Below are positions 36,251 through 37,399 of a DNA stretch of 37,399 nucleotides, one piece after another (positions within the stretch are counted from its first letter, which is position 1; the number at the start of each line of letters is the position of its first letter). The stretch spans positions 1 to 37,399 of the forward strand of contig JAWQRO010000513.1 of NCBI GenBank assembly GCA_033557835.1, in the 5' to 3' direction. Under the pieces are notes generated by a model, which had not been told where the DNA came from, did no database searches, and saw only the letters and a list, made by a program, of their open reading frames with translations. The translations under genes and the position numbers were made by a program. This DNA is from Helochares maculicollis. Its lineage: Eukaryota; Arthropoda; Insecta; Coleoptera; Hydrophilidae.

Positions 36251-37399
36251 AAGTTTCAAACAATCTAGGTTAATCATAATAGTTTTTAATATATGACTGA
36301 TTATTTTAGAATTAAACAATTTAGCACAAGTATTATTTCAAACATTATGGTGCTAAATATAAAAATAACATCCAAGCTTTAACTTTGTTTATTATTGCTA
36401 TCAAAATCCGCAGATTGTTACTGAAAAAAACAATACTACTGAATTCACTAGAGATATCCACTTCCATTTTTAAAATTCAAATATCTTAGATGTGAAAAAA
36501 ATAAATGCATTGCAGGGATCACCACCCTTGAAATGTTATATTGCTTGATTTGACAAAAATCCATAATATGGTTATGTCTTAGTGTACATTGTCTCAGAAT
36601 TTTAAAGTATGTGCCATAATGTGAAATTATGCTTCTCATAAGGGTGTTTATTCATGTAGAAGGCTTAAGAGAGAACGTGAAAAAAGTTTATTAACTCATT
36701 TGGTACTGCGGTAATGTGGAAGAAACGTCATTCCCAAAAACCTTAATAACAGTTAAATAAAAGAATCCTGCATTAATATCGAATATCAAAAATTATTTGC
36801 AATAGGATGTAGGCTTCTTTAGTTTAAACTTACAATTGGGAGCTTTAAAAAGCCAATATATTAGACATCTTCATTGCTGAACTTTATTAAATGAAGAAAA
36901 TGCCAATACTTTTAATAAAGCTCCATTTTGAAAATATTCTTATGGTAACAGATGGTTCATTTTAATTTTTTTTAAAGTATCGGTTCAGTTTATATAAAAA
37001 ATTAATATTTTTCATTTTGACATTGTAACTAAGAGTAAATCAACAATGGATTTCTTCCTTGTCATCAAGAATTATAAAATCTGTGTTTGATGCATGCATG
37101 CATGCTTCTTCGGGTAGTGTAAACCATGATTTTGCATAATAAAATGTGTTTTATATTTTAATGGGAATTATGTTTTAATATAAACAATAATTGTTTTAAA
37201 ACATAAGTTTGTGTTTTTATATATTTAGTTATCATTTTTGTTTATAAGTTTTATGTTATCATTTATTCTCATCTGTTGTGATCCAATCAAGCTATGACAA
37301 GCTGGGGAAGTGTATCCATCATTATTTTAAACTCCTCTTAATTACCCTACTATAATTTTAAAAAATGGGAATATAAGCACACAAATATATATATATATA
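36251..37399. other. Unassigned right end
   Basis: AT-rich sequence with no coding frame I can support. A short self-complementary run of TGCA/CATG units lies at 37091-37105, and the window ends in a TA repeat. Confidence 0.5.

Noticed and set aside
1..37399. CRISPR arrays, operons or prokaryotic defence systems
   Set aside because: None seen; the window is intron-containing animal DNA.

Overview
This is an AT-rich stretch of nuclear DNA from an animal, almost certainly an insect. Genes are split by GT-AG introns, and there is an RR-2 chitin-binding cuticle protein, an arthropod-style ribosomal-protein promoter and a mariner transposon. I cannot fix the order. I rebuilt gene models by joining exons whose splice phases and homology agree; all joins below are phase-consistent.

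Layout, left to right. (1) 64-5939, minus: the 5' part of BBS4, a BBSome subunit of ciliated cells, five exons, running off the left edge. (2) 5940-6382: a divergent promoter holding a perfect palindromic RFX X-box at 6056-6068, as expected for a ciliary gene. (3) 6383-13680, plus: a nine-exon SLC35F5-type membrane transporter; intron 1 holds an interspersed repeat and intron 5 a decayed mariner on the opposite strand. (4) 15659-17892, plus: a nine-exon gene for a 464-residue protein with two membrane segments at its C-terminus that I do not recognise. (5) 19320-19715, minus: ribosomal protein eS17 (RpS17), with a 5'UTR intron and a pyrimidine-rich start site. (6) 20412-35329, plus: Homer, the EVH1/coiled-coil scaffold, seven exons. 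(7) Nested on the minus strand in the 8.6 kb intron 4 of homer: a three-exon RR-2 cuticle protein gene (27080-27752) with its own TATA box and initiator. The same intron holds a GC-richer repeat of about 1.1 kb (30760-31870). (8) 35330-37399: the homer 3'UTR and sequence in which I find no gene.

The genes are ordinary, independent animal genes; I see no operon, CRISPR array or defence system. BBS4/SLC35F5 and RpS17/homer are head-to-head pairs. The points most worth following are the unrecognised two-membrane-segment protein, the X-box in the shared promoter, the nested cuticle gene, the GC-rich duplicated repeat, and a possible stop-containing microexon in homer. Introns fall into two classes: many of 49-56 nt and a few of several kb.
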